From Denticeps clupeoides (taxonomy: Eukaryota; Chordata; Actinopteri; Clupeiformes; Denticipitidae), in assembly GCF_900700375.1 (NCBI RefSeq), contig NC_041724.1, positions 19,697,922 through 19,761,921 on the forward strand: a DNA stretch of 64,000 nucleotides, read 5' to 3'. This document shows, piece by piece, positions 11,249 to 22,016 of this stretch. Numbering within the stretch: position 1 is the first letter of the stretch; each line of letters begins with the position of its first letter. Under the pieces are notes generated by a model. It was not told the DNA's origin. It was given only the letters and a program-made list of their open reading frames with translations, and ran no database searches. A program made the position numbers and the translations under genes.

Positions 11249-12185
11249 TCACCACAGAAACAAATGCATCAAAAACGAAAGGACTAAACTCCATTTCACC
11301 GATTTGTTCACCTGCGTCACACTAACATTATCTACAAGGCCAACCCCCTTCTTCACAGTGTTTTTCGAGGATTGTTCCTTCTGTTTTAAAACAGGGCAAT
11401 CAGCAATAAGATGTCCGACCTTATGGCAGTAGAAACACTCACAAGACTCTGTCTGCGTGGATGCTTGGTCCGACCTCAGATTTCTCCAGCCCCGCCGTGG
11501 GAATGTCAGCCCGAACGATCCTACAGACTGGGAAGACAACCCAAAATCATTCCGGCGCGTCAGGACTAACTCGTCAGTGCTGCTGACAGCCTTAGCTAAC
11601 ATGGTCACCTTAGCTTCGCTCAGATAGGTGGCCACAGCAGTGGGAAGGCTATTTTTAAATTCTTCCAGCAGAATTAAATCACGTAGTTGATCCTTTGTGG
11701 TAACCTGCTGTGAAGAACACCAGCGATCAAACGCGTTCTCCTTCTCGCGAACAAACTCAACAAACGTGACCTTTTCGCAGACCCCGGAAATGCTGCCCAT
11801 ACGCTTCCGGTATGAGTTCATAGGCATTCAGAATAGCGGTCTTCACGACGCTATAATCTAAACTCTGTTATTGCAGCGCGTGTTTTCCACGTGGACCGTA
11901 GACCAAAGTCCAAACATTAACCGGCCACTTTAATGTAAGGGCAACACGTTCAAGGTGATTAAAATACTTCTCAACTTCCAGTTCATTTAACGGTGGCACC
12001 ATACGAATATTACGGCCAACATCAAAGTGAATACCTGTCTGGTGTATATTTTCCCGGTTGTTCAGAATGGCGCAAAACACTCCGCAGCGGTTCCCAGTGT
12101 ACCAATGAACCTCCTGGAGATCTGAATCTGGAACCGCCGAGTGGTACCGCAGGTCAACGGCAGTACGGACAGCTAGTTCCAGCAC
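11249..12185 (-). pseudogene. Gypsy-like Gag remnant with zinc knuckle
   Basis: The upstream half (11868-12185) contains ELEVEKYFNHLERVALTLKW, a Gag capsid-type start seen in fish gypsy elements. The downstream half (11249-11827) has FVREKENAFDRWCSSQQV, LIL then EEFKNSLPTAVATYL, and a CCHC knuckle, CFYCHKVGHLIADCP. It is broken into separate frames. Confidence 0.75.
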
Positions 12186-12473
12186 TCAACTCACCTAATT
12201 TGCAAATACCAAGCACAGGCTTCACTCTAACACACACCCCCGAATGTCAGAACGGCTCTCACGCAAAACTTCCAGTCCCCTACTTACCTAACCAATCCTC
12301 TAACTCTCCTAGTCTGACCGCGTACCTACCCCCGGAGTCACGATGGAAGGTCTGCAAGCAGAACCAACTGCGGCACTCTAATGACTGGAGTTCGAGCCAC
12401 CACTGCATGTTCCGAAATTAACAGTAAACCACAAAAAAAAAAGGTGACAATCCCATCTAAGGGTTTGGAAACA

Positions 12474-12928
12474 TGACAACAAACAACGGGAATGTGTGCG
12501 GTGGGAATACACAGATACCAGGCCCAAGTAAAATATTGTGCTTTTATTTACACTGAGTAGTGAACAACCAACAAAACCTAAAGTGCTATATACACACACA
12601 CAACAATCCACAGGAGGACAACACACCAAGAAAGGAGATACTATACAAATACACAAAGCCACAACTAACCTGAACCACTATAACACATAACAAAGGCTTC
12701 TCAAACTCTACAACAATACATAACTCTCATCTTGTTCCACAACAAGCCCTGACTGGTTGTTGGAAGGGTCCTTAAGTAGTCCTGTCCTGTGCGTTGATTG
12801 GCTGGCAGTTGACAAGCGAATTGGTGGGTGGAGCCATAATCCCAATCTCCACCCAGCAGACAGCCTAAAAGGGAAACACACACTACACAAAGCACCCCAA
12901 ACCATTCTATGGCCCAAAGGACGTAACA
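12474..12928 (-). repeat. LTR of the gypsy-like element, upstream copy
   Basis: In element orientation it runs from TGTTACGTCCTTTGGGCC to TTGTTGTCA, giving TG...CA ends and a length of about 455 bp. Its left part matches 9717-10056. Confidence 0.7.
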
Positions 12929-12934
12929 GTGGGA

Positions 12935-13050
12935 GTAAGCATGACCCCTGGGGTTAAGTTTTAGGGTTGAATGTATGGGATTGTGTGCTGCTGTTAGTAG
13001 GAGAGTCTTGTGGTTCTTGTGTCGTAATGGTGTTAATCTGTACAGTATTT
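12935..13050 (+). repeat. Second, shortened copy of the 7.75-8.37 kb repeat
   Basis: GCATGACCCCTGGGGTTAAG matches 7762-7780. TGTGTGCTGCTGTTAGTAGG with GTGTCGTAATGGTGTTAATC matches 8303-8368. About 500 bp present at the first locus are missing here. Confidence 0.6.
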
Positions 13051-13180
13051 GTTTCCATTTGCTTATATATTATAATTTTTTTTTAGATGTTCATTTGTTC
13101 TTAAGCTTGTGTAGGAAATACAAGAATAATCACATTGTATTTAATTGTAATCTACGTCTGTAATAATAATTAGTATTTAA

Positions 13181-13206
13181 ACTATGGTGGCCTAACCCAC
13201 CATAGT
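13181..13206. repeat. Perfect 10-bp hairpin
   Basis: ACTATGGTGG, the loop CCTAAC and CCACCATAGT form a perfect stem. No element around it is identified. Confidence 0.7.
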
Positions 13207-14030
13207 CCAAAACCCACACTGCCAAAGGGCCACTGAGCAAAGCACCAAAGCACCAAGTTGTAGAGAAGAAGTTCTGACATTCAAACAAATCCTGTTATAT
13301 TTTTTCTGATTTGTATTCTTTTTTTTTAATAAATTATGTATTGTTCTGGCAGCACTGGTGGCACTTTATTTTTAAAAATGGGATATATTTGGCAGATGTA
13401 AAGCATTCACGTGTATGTTTTTTGTGTGTCCATTTTTATTTTATTGAACTATTATTATAACAGCTCAAGGAGCAACATATTTGTTCACTTCCTAAAGGTT
13501 GTAGTTCTGTTTTGAATGAAGGTTTGGAAATGAGCGCTTTGCTTGTTTTTTTATCCAAATGTACGATCAATCAAAATAAGATTAAAGAACTAATGATTTT
13601 TTTTTACAATACATTAATGTGCCAACTATTAAAGAACTACTAAATGAGATTTTTTTGTCAGATCAGAAAGGGTACACTATTGACTAATAATTAATTGCCA
13701 ATTACGTCATGACTCTGGGCTCAGGAGGGTAAAAGGTGCAGCTGTAGAACTTTGGGGAAAAAACGAAACATGGCATGAGGGGCAAAAACAAAAAAAGCAT
13801 CTCCCTCACGGTTCTTATGGAGTTCTGGTCAATCAAACCTAATTGGTTTCACCTCCTCCTCAATGTCAGCCTCTCTGTCTCTCCTCCGTTGTCTTCACGC
13901 TCCCGGATGTAGGATAATAATGTTGCCTCAACTGTATATAACTAAACGAATAAAGAATTATTAAGAAATAACTTCCAAGAATGAAACATTATTTAAACGA
14001 AATAGTTATTTTGATAAAGATTTATTTACA
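13207..14030. other. AT-rich DNA, no gene seen
   Basis: A scrap of SINE family 1 (GCCACTGAGCAAAGCACC) lies at about 13230-13260. The rest is AT-rich with poly-T runs. Confidence 0.45.
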
Positions 14031-14684
14031 ATGTCAATTCCAAATGAATATTGGCAATCACTGTCCCGTGAAAAATATGCGGAGATGAAGAGTGAGAAAC
14101 GCGGATCGCGAAAGACTATATTTAAAGCCAATGGAGACTTCTATAAAGGAACCTGGATGAATAACAAACGACATGGAGTGGGTGTTCAGTTTTGGAAAAA
14201 GTATGGACTGGAATATGCAGGAGACTGGCAAAATGACAAAAGGCATGGAGTTGGGACTTTAAATAAGTTGAATATAAGGGGTATCAATTAAAATGTAAGA
14301 TACATGGGAGAATGGAAAAATGACCTAAAGGATGGCAAAGGAAAATATTACAACAGTACAATCTCCCACTATGATGGACAATGGCAAAAGGGCCAAAAAT
14401 GTGGCCATGGCAAAATGATTTATCCAAATGGAGATATTTACCGTGGAGAGTGGTAGGATAACATGAGGAACGGATTAGGCCTTTTACAATATGTCAATAA
14501 TGACCTATATCATGGTTTCTGGAAGGATGGGGAAAAAAACGGGCCTGGAAGGTATTTCTTCTGGGAATAACAGCAGGTGTATGAAGGCAATTGGGAAAAT
14601 GGTTTTGCTAAAAGTGGAAACATTGTGGACACTGTTCACATTAAAGCCCATCCAATTCCAGAATTTATGCTTCATGGCCCATAA
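14031..14684 (+). pseudogene. MORN3-like: MORN3-like MORN-repeat protein, intronless, with in-frame TAA/TAG
   Basis: MORN repeats follow each other in one frame without a frameshift: GDFYKGTWMNNKRHGVG, LEYAGDWQNDKRHGVGTL, VRYMGEWKNDLKDGKGKYY, YDGQWQKGQKCGHGKMIY, GDIYRGEW, LYHGFWKDGEKNGPGRYF and VYEGNWENG, then a PIPEFML segment like the PIPEV of MORN3. The order and length (about 215 residues) fit MORN3, a small MORN protein of cilia and sperm. Stops in frame are TAA 14289, TAG 14454, TAA 14568 and TAA 14682; none is TGA. Vertebrate MORN3 has introns, so this is either a decayed processed copy or a foreign gene that reads TAA/TAG as glutamine. No poly-A tail is visible. The ATG at 14031 is chosen because the frame is weak upstream. 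Confidence 0.7.
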
Positions 14685-14789
14685 TCATTTTAAATTGAAG
14701 ATCATGAAATGAACAGTTATACAAGCAGTACAATAGCCTTATTCCAAAATGGATTAAATAAATTTTTTTCCTCAGAAATCATCAGACAA

Positions 14790-15180
14790 CCACCCATTGT
14801 AGCGTAAGAGTCTGAACCAGCGACAGAAGATGAGAACGTGATGGTGGCGACGTGATTCTCGGTGCAACGCTAGCCCTGTGAGGTCAGTGGTCAGTTATTT
14901 CCTTTTAACTTGGTATTACTCTTCAAGTAAGCTTGATATTGTTCTGTTCTATTTTGTCTGTTTATATTTTTACTTGAGTGCCAACAGATATAGAAGTTGC
15001 AGTTTTCACTTGATTCACGCTCACTGAGTCCTTCGCACTCTCCTGCAATTGAGTTCACCCGTATTGCTAACATTCTGAAATACGTTTCAGCCGTGACAGA
15101 ATGACTGAGCCAAACTACATGAACCCCATGGAGTTTGTGGCTTTGTGTAACACAACATTCTAGTCAGGGCACAGTGATTG
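14790..15180 (+). mobile_element. Possible leader and Gag start of an LTR element
   Basis: CCGTGACAGAATGACTGAGC near 15090 and the reading MTEPNYMNPMEFVALCN resemble the opening of fish gypsy-type Gag proteins. There are no LTRs or further domains nearby. This is a weak call on a short, worn stretch. Confidence 0.25.
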
Positions 15181-15982
15181 CTCGTGTTGCAGGAGGTTCA
15201 GGAGCTGACACTGCTGGGAGCTGGAGACAGATACATGCATATTGCCATAAAGTTAACTGGACTTGCGATGGATAAACTGAGTGTGATGGGTTCGTATGTG
15301 TCTGGTAATGGTCTGATCAGCTATGTTATATGTGTGGGGTTTTCGTTTAGGGTCAGCTTTGGGTTTTGTGTGCTAGGTTGTCATGACTTTTATTTAAGTA
15401 GGTTTGCGTTAATCAGATTGTTCTGTTGTGAAAAATTCCTCAACCATAATGTTTATATGAGTTTTGTGGGCCCTTACTGATCATTTGAAATCATTTGCTT
15501 CTTTTTTAAAAAAATTCTTCTTAGTCTTTTACTAAATACTGAGCAAAGGGGTATGGGGTGCTGTGTGTACATTATTGAGGAAAAAATAAACTTAGCAAAG
15601 TTGAAATTTTAGCTAATGGCTGCATCATACTTCTTTTGCCCCTTCATTTATGTAAAACACAGACCACTTCGTGAGGTGGTACTTCTTTAGTCTGCACTTC
15701 ACTTTACACACAAAACACAAACAACTAAAATCAAACTTTTAGCAGATTACCCACAAACTGAATATGGACAAAATTTACTACAATAGCTTTCCTTTTCTTT
15801 TTTGCTGTGTTTTTACAAAACACTTTACTCCCCCTCCCCCAACTGAACACCCAACTGCTGAAGGTATGCAAAGGACCAGTGTATGGTTTCTCAGCTGGAC
15901 ATACATTGTGCGATTTAAGGGCTGATTTTGCTCTCGAACAATATCTTGTCCAGCCGAATAGCAGCTTGGTTGTGCATTGTGC
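15181..15982. other. No gene recognised
   Basis: This is mixed sequence. One plus-strand frame of 100 codons (15178-15480) is rich in V, G and F and shows no domain. Confidence 0.4.
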
Positions 15983-15987
15983 GTCAT

Positions 15988-16252
15988 TGTCATGATCCGG
16001 ACCGGCAAGGGTGACTCCGGATCCGGAGTCCGGACCGGAGTTTCATGTTCGTCCTGTGTAATGTTCCCTGATCGTGTTCACCTGGTGTCTATTTATATAA
16101 TTGTATAAAACTATCCTGTTCGTGTGTGTTCGCCGTCGGGTCATTGTGCGTGTTCATGTTCCCTTGTCTCGTGTAGTTTGTATTAAACTCCTGTCGTGTG
16201 AAATTGTGCGAATGCGTCCTCCTTCACCGCCATGTCCAGCCCACCCGTGACG
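15988..16252 (+). mobile_element. Solo LTR with 5-bp target duplication
   Basis: The segment starts TGTCATGATCCGGACCGG and ends CCACCCGTGACG. GTCAT stands on both sides (15983-15987 and 16253-16257). It shares GATCCGGACCGG, CGGAGTTTCAT and TGTGTAATGTTCCCT with the short LTR element at 41.0-42.1 kb, so the two are relatives. No interior remains. Confidence 0.75.
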
Positions 16253-16360
16253 GTCATGCATCGTACTGTGTGTGATGTACGATCACAGATTCACCCCTCC
16301 TGACCAGGTCACGACCCACAATCAGCTGGTCGTAAGATGAAGTGTGGCCTCACTGCTCTT

Positions 16361-16505
16361 GTGGATGGCCTAGCAGGTAAGGAAATAGAGCCGTATTAAG
16401 ACGGTTCGAATCCTGAACTGTCCCCACACACTGCTCCCCGGGTGCCTGTCATGGTGCCCACTGCTCACTCAGGGTGATGGTTAAAAGCAGAGGACACAGA
16501 AGTTT
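16361..16505 (+). mobile_element. SINE family 1
   Basis: GTGGATGGCCTAGCAGGTAA, then GACGGTTCGAATCCTG (B-box), CACACACTGCTCCCCGGGTG and CCACTGCTCACTCAGGGTGA follow the family order. The middle (CCACTGAGCAAAGCACC) is missing. Confidence 0.75.
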
Positions 16506-16789
16506 GAGAGTTAACGCATCATTAAAGCATTAACACAAAGTTCTTTTGTGTTAAAACGCAAGATTAACACAGACGCCTTCTATCTTCATGACACCCTGCA
16601 CAGCCCGTACTTGTCCTAGGTTGTTGTATCAGAAGTCTAAGTTTTCAAACTTATTTCCACAACCAAATTATGTTATTTGTAAGTCCGCTTATTGCCCGCT
16701 TTATAAAAACAATGCTAAACCAACCGAAATCATGCACTGCAAAGTCCTGGGGCCACAGCATGCAAAGAGTGACCTCGCCCAGACCCCCA

Positions 16790-16915
16790 GCTGCGATCTG
16801 GACGCGGCTTTATGGTTAGTTAGATGGATCCTCTTGAATGGTAAAGTTGAGTTTTATTGTCATTTCAGCTACATACATGTTAGACAGCACATAGTGAAAT
16901 AAAACAACGTTCAGA
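16790..16915 (+). repeat. Dispersed repeat shared with 21896-22016
   Basis: GATCTGGACGCGGCTT, GATGGATCCTCTTGAATGGT and TTTATTGTCATTTCAGCTAC occur in the same order at both places. The class is unknown; similar text is common in fish 5'-truncated non-LTR tails. Confidence 0.6.
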
Positions 16916-18544
16916 AATGTTCTTTATGATATTTTGCCATATCGCACCCCAACTCAAAGCCCAAACTCATGAGATTTCATTTATATTGTTAGTTCAGTCT
17001 AGGAACTTAAATGAAATATTTCTTTCTTTCTTTATTTATTTTCCTGTACTGGCTTCTATAACACCTTAATCTTATCTTATACCTTATACTATAATGGACA
17101 GTAAATACTATACATTAGACATTCTTTATACATTAGATTTATCTTTGTCATTGTGTTATATTTTGTCTACAGTGCTCTATGTCTCAGTCTTCATGTTCAC
17201 TGCTTGTTTCTTGTTTCATCTTTAGACACACACGTGTGTATACACACACACACATACTTGTGTAGCCGCAATTTGGGACTACATGCACAATGCCACATCG
17301 TGGGGACGTGCATTTCTAAAAGCTTTATGAAAAATCTAAAGATAGATTTATGTTTCATTTGAAACACTAAAAATGACTGTCACTTTAAAATATAGAAAAT
17401 ACATTAATAAAGCAAATGTGACATTTTCCTACAAACTGGGGACCTTGTCTGGTAGACATCACTTGTGAGGAGCAGCAGACGCACATAGTAAACTGTCTGG
17501 TTAAATGTAAGATGCAGCTATAATGAATAAAAACAAGATAAAATTTGTATAACATGAATAACATTTCTTTGCTATTTTTATGTAACATTCTGAACAGTAT
17601 TCTATAAACATTTAACTTTTATATTTGATTCAAAGACACTTTACTGAATACCACGCATTTCCAAAAAAACAAAAAAAAGGAATTCTCAGCTGCTCTTTCT
17701 GCCCTGAATTGAATGTTGTGAACACTAGTGAACTGCTGAAAGATTTCTATAAGAGCAGACTACAATGAAGGGGTGGAGAGGATGGGATGACAGCAGGACA
17801 CTTTTAATTCCCTTTTATTCCATTTTAAAACAAAAGTAATAACTAGAAGCCAAAATTCCAGGGGAAATTTTGATGGGTCTGTCCGGGCATTGGTCACAGC
17901 CGCGGGCATGGAATTTGTAAAATGGGGCTTCTTTACTGTGGTAAGTTTTATTTTACAAATCCGTTGTTTCTTTACGTTTGACGGTCTTCGCGTGGCGGTC
18001 TTTAATGTTCTTTAATGTTCTTTTTTGCCATTCTCAGCACAATAATAAATGGTCTGTCTTCCTGACAGACCCAACAATGTATAAAGAGCCACATTTTCTA
18101 AAATACCAGAAAAAAAAAAACTGACTTTACAGTCTTCTTTTAAGGGCAGTGATTTAGTTCTTCACAAAGAACTTTACAGACAACCAATCCCTGTCTTTCA
18201 AGGCAACAGGTACAGCTTTTATACAGGCCTCTTATTGTTGTTTTCCTGGCACTGTACAAGTTTTGATGAACCTGTTTAGATGCTTTTCAACTGTATTCAT
18301 TTCGTTGCCGCCCCATTTCGACCTGAATGAACACAGCACATCAGTAAGAACAGGAATAAAGGTTTTCTATGAAGTTTAACAGACAGTACCTTTGGTGGTA
18401 GCTGTGGTACTTGTTGTTTCTGTTGCTTGTTCAATTGATGATCATTTTGCAGAAGGATCTATTGTTGGTTTTACATCAAGATCCACTTCAACACAACAAA
18501 TTCATTCTATATTGCAAAGGTTTTGATTCTTTCTTGGAGAAAAT
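16916..18544. other. Mostly AT-rich, no gene recognised
   Basis: A region near 17215-17480 carries an alternating (CA)n patch and words such as CAAACTGGGGACCTTGTC that recall worn fish DNA-transposon ends. The rest, including 17.8-18.4 kb, shows no domain or RNA gene. Confidence 0.4.
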
Positions 18545-19944
18545 ACACTGCTCAAAAATTCTTAAATACTTATTAAATACTTCTTTACATAGTTGAATGT
18601 GCTGACTACAAAATCACACAAAAATGATCGATGAAAATCAAATTTATCTACCCATGAAGCTCTGCATTTGGAGTCACATTCAAAATTAAAGTGGAAAAAC
18701 AAACTATGGGCTGATGTAATGTCCTTAAAATAAGTAAAAATGAGGCCCAATAGTGTGTGTGGCCTCCATGTGCCTGTATGACCTCCCTACTACGCCTGGA
18801 CATGCTCCTGATGAGGTGGCGTTCGAATCCCGATCCGCCAAGGTACCACTGAAGTGCCACTGAGCAAAGCAGCGTCTCCACACACTGCTCCCCTGGCGCC
18901 TGTCATGGTTGCCAACTGCTCATCCAGGGTGATGGTTAAATGCAGAGGACAAATTTCACTGTGTGCACCGTGTGCTGTGCTGCTGTGTGTCACTTCACTT
19001 TAAAGAGCAGGTCTAAAGAATCCACCAACTGTGGATGCAACGTGGTGTTGGTAAATGGATCGAGACATGATGTCCCAGATGTGCACATGGGGTCTGAGGA
19101 GTTAATGGCAGTCAGGCTACCTCTGACGAGCACATGCCACCTCACACCATTACTGACCCACTGCACACCCGTCATGCTTTGTAAGCACAACCCCGATCTG
19201 TGGACATACCACCCTCGTGGAGTCTGTTTCTGACCATTTGAGCAGACACATGCATATTTGTGGCCTGCTGGAGGTCATTTTGCAGAGCTCTGGCTCTGGC
19301 AGTGCTCCTCCTGTTCCTCCTTGCACAAAGGTGGAGGTAATGGTCCTGCTGCTGTGTTGTTGCCCTCCTACTGCCTCCTCCATGTCTTCTGATGTACTGG
19401 CCTGTTTCCTGGTAGTGCCTTCATGTTCTGGACACTACACGAACCTTCTTGCCATAGCTTGCATTGATATAACATTCTAACACTTGAACATCTTTGTAAA
19501 CACTTTTGTAATTACTTGCAATATTTCTAATATGGAGGTCATAGCAGTTGCACAAGCATTTAACTGCATATAATATCGTGTATGACTGTGTATATGACAA
19601 ATCAAATTTTAATTTGATCCTGGATGAGCTGCACTACCTGAGCCACCTGTGTGGGATGTAGACTCAGTCTCCTGCTACCACTAGAGTGAAAGCACCGCCG
19701 ACATTCGAAAGTTACGAAAACATCAGCCAGAAAGCAAAGGAACTGAGTAGTAGTCTGTGGTCACCATCTGCAGAACCACGCCTTTATTGGGATGTCTTGC
19801 TAATTGCCTAAAATTTCCACCTGTTTATTCCATTTGCACAACAGTATATGAAATTGATTGTCAATGTTGCTTCACAGAAGTGTAACTGACTTGGAGTTAC
19901 ATTGTGTTGTGCAAGTGATCCCTTTATTTTTATGAGTAGTGTAT
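18545..19944 (-). mobile_element. Tc1/mariner-family DNA transposon, decayed
   Basis: The ends are inverted: TACACTGCTCAAAAA on the left and TTTTTATGAGTAGTGTA on the right, with TA at both borders. On the minus strand the transposase tail reads RHLIRSMSRRSREVIQAHGG then HTHY, matching the C-terminus of a very common fish Tc1/mariner transposase. Much of the DDE core is deleted. A SINE (18821-19001) has inserted near the transposase 3' end, and 19465-19615 is an extra AT-rich piece. It is inactive. Confidence 0.8.
18821..19001 (+). mobile_element. SINE family 1 inside the Tc1/mariner copy
   Basis: It begins at the B-box GTTCGAATCCCGATCCGCCA, lacks the A-box head, and continues through CCACTGAGCAAAGCAGCG, CACACACTGCTCCCCTGGCG and AAATTTCACTGTGTGCACCG to GTGTGTCACTTCACTTT. 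Confidence 0.8.
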
Positions 19945-19959
19945 ATAAAAGCAAGAATA

Positions 19960-21884
19960 TATATTCTTGCAACTCACCATCTGATTCATCTTCTGTTTCT
20001 GACTGATCCTTTGAAAGATTCACATTTTGAACATGTAGAGCTATAAAAAACAAAAATACTTCCTGTCTCCAGTGCCATCAAAATCTTACTTTGGCAAGCT
20101 GGAGAGTACCTTCAGGAAGTCTGTAATAGTCTCTGTGAACTTTCACACCATGTCCTAGAAAGTCAACCAGCTGATCCAATTCTGTATTATTGAGGTTCAG
20201 AACATTCGACAGTTGCAATGTGTTTACAGAGTTTTATAGAAGAATTTATAGAAGAATTGGATTCTTTGCTCCACATTCAGAGGCAAATTCCCGAAGCCAA
20301 TCAGATCCTCTTAGGTGTGAATGCAGCAGGGCGGCTGGAATTGCACACTCCTCTCTCTTTTCATTGTGATGATATTAATTCACCCCATCTTGCTGCATAC
20401 ATGCTTGAGAAGAAGCAATCTCTTGCAAGCTGTCACCCAGCTTCAGTGGGATGGTCGTTGAAATGTGCACTTCTCTTTATAACCACTGGGGTTTCTGACA
20501 GCAGTGATGACATGCATGAAGTTAGATGGGTTGACAAATTCTTCCATGGTACACAATGGAGGAACTGTCCTTGCTGTAATTAACAATCTTCCAACTTGTT
20601 TAATGTTGACCAGTATCTGAGCCTACTCTGTTATGGAAGTATTCGCCCAATCTTCTGATGTACAGGTACCACCTCATAATGACTCATGTTACTGAGGAGT
20701 TTCCATAGACAATCACTAGGTCAATGTGGAGCAGGTCCCACATGATCACTTTGTGAAACCACACTTTTTTTCTCTTTCCTGATTTAGGTTGGGAATCAAC
20801 ATTTTTCCTCTGCTTACAGTGTTTCATATGACGCCAGAGAAATTTCCTTGCAAAGAGTCCTTGACAGTTGCAACAATCTTTGTTGCTTCTTACAAGGTAC
20901 AAGATCCCTTTTACCATAACGTAAAACATCAGCATTCTGTGCAAAATTCCCTCAATTCCTGAGATGTTCAAGTATGTTCTTCCTTTTTTTGTCTCTTTTG
21001 GGAAACTCAGACCACTAACATTGCAGTGCAGTAACTTTGGCTTCTCTTTTAGAAACAGAAATGAAACAACCGCAGGATCTTCATCTGAGTCACTATCTAT
21101 AGACTCTGGTACATACTGCTCTTCGCTGCTTTCCACACTGCTGATGGAGCATGCATCATCAAGCTGTTAAAAGACAGAATAATGTCAATGTCCAACTTTA
21201 ATTTGAATAAAATTGGCATGTAAAGTTCTGCAGCTCAAAAGCCTGTATTTCTGATGCAATGGTGATTGTCTTCAGAAGCACCATCTGATTTGGGGCAGTT
21301 ACTGGCTCTGTCCAGACCACTTATTGTCTCCTAGAATGGACCAAAACAGTAAGCAGTTTGACCAAATGTAAAAGTAATGTTTGCATTCTGCAACCACACT
21401 GCATATATTCAAAGTAGACATGTACTCAGTTATACATGACATTAACAGAATTAATTTGGTTACAAAATCCTAATAGATCAAAACAGGTGTAGTGTGTGGA
21501 CTTAGCGTAGAGATTGTCTTTTAGAAGACAATGTGGAGACATGGTGGGGGAGGTGCAGCACTTCTCTTCCTGAGTCTTACAAATCTTTCATAAAAATTTG
21601 TGATACACAATACTTCATGGGGACTTCCCATATATCATGCACATTGCACACTGTGGGGACGAAAAATATATTATATTAAAAATACATTAAAAAGAGCAGT
21701 TTCATACCTGACTGTGGAATATACTCTCATCCTGTGAACTGTCTGTGCAATTCTGATTGTTTTCTGAAGCACCATCTGATTTGGGGCAGCTAATGGCTTT
21801 GTCCACACCACTTATTGTCTCCTGGAATGGACCAAAACAGTCAACAATTAGTCCAAACTTAAAAGCTATGTTATGGGGCAGCAC
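19960..21884 (-). pseudogene. Tyrosine-recombinase-like (Crypton-like) gene relic, several exons
   Basis: Minus-strand pieces match a teleost repeat gene family that I remember as ending in a tyrosine-recombinase-like domain. In gene order they are: an N-terminal exon (21702-21884) ending SSQDESIFHSQ before a GTATG donor; an exon (20684-21136) with an acidic start (SEEQYVPESIDSDSDED) and a zinc-binding stretch CCNCQGLFARKFLWRHMKHC; then LRGSDWLREFASECGAKNP and VLNLNNTELDQLVDFLGH followed by HRDYYRLPEGTLQLAKV (about 20330-20090), with the GH and YY residues expected at the recombinase active site; and an acidic tail exon (NLSKDQSETEDESDGELQ, near 19970-20030). Stops between the pieces show decay. 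The Crypton assignment is inference. Confidence 0.5.
21261..21383 (-). repeat. Duplicated exon, copy 1 (copy 2 at 21753-21872)
   Basis: GAAGCACCATCTGATTTGGG and CCACTTATTGTCTCCTAGAA recur about 490 bp downstream with few differences. Both lie in the N-terminal exon area of the recombinase-like relic, so an exon has been tandemly duplicated. Confidence 0.7.
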
Positions 21885-21895
21885 TTATCTTCCTG

Positions 21896-22016
21896 AGATC
21901 TGGACGCGGCTTGTGGTTAGTAAGATGGATCCTCTTGAATGGTAAAGTTAAGCTGCGTTTTATTGTCATTTCAGCTACATACATGTTAGACGGTACATAG
22001 TGAAATGAAACAACGT
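21896..22016 (+). repeat. Dispersed repeat shared with 16790-16915
   Basis: It has the same ordered words as the first copy, with an extra short insert before TTTATTGTCATTTCAGCTAC. It abuts the duplicated exon region. Confidence 0.6.

Larger units (their letters stand above)
9717..12928 (-). mobile_element. Ty3/gypsy-like LTR element, broken
   Basis: Two related LTR copies flank about 2.4 kb of interior on the minus strand. Read in that direction the order is LTR (12474-12928), leader, gag (12185-11249), aspartic protease (11232-10978), a gap where most of the reverse transcriptase should be, RNase H (10564-10157) and a shortened second LTR (9717-10056). The order protease then RNase H with a Gag zinc knuckle fits Ty3/gypsy. 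It is a fossil with several breaks and is much shorter than a complete element. The two LTRs differ at many sites, so it is not recent. Confidence 0.8.

Noticed and set aside
16361-16420. tRNA gene in SINE family 1 heads
   Set aside because: Same reason: Pol III boxes within a repeated SINE, no proper acceptor stem.
20218-20583. 121-codon plus-strand frame
   Set aside because: It is the antisense shadow of the recombinase-like relic, whose minus-strand readings match a known fish family.
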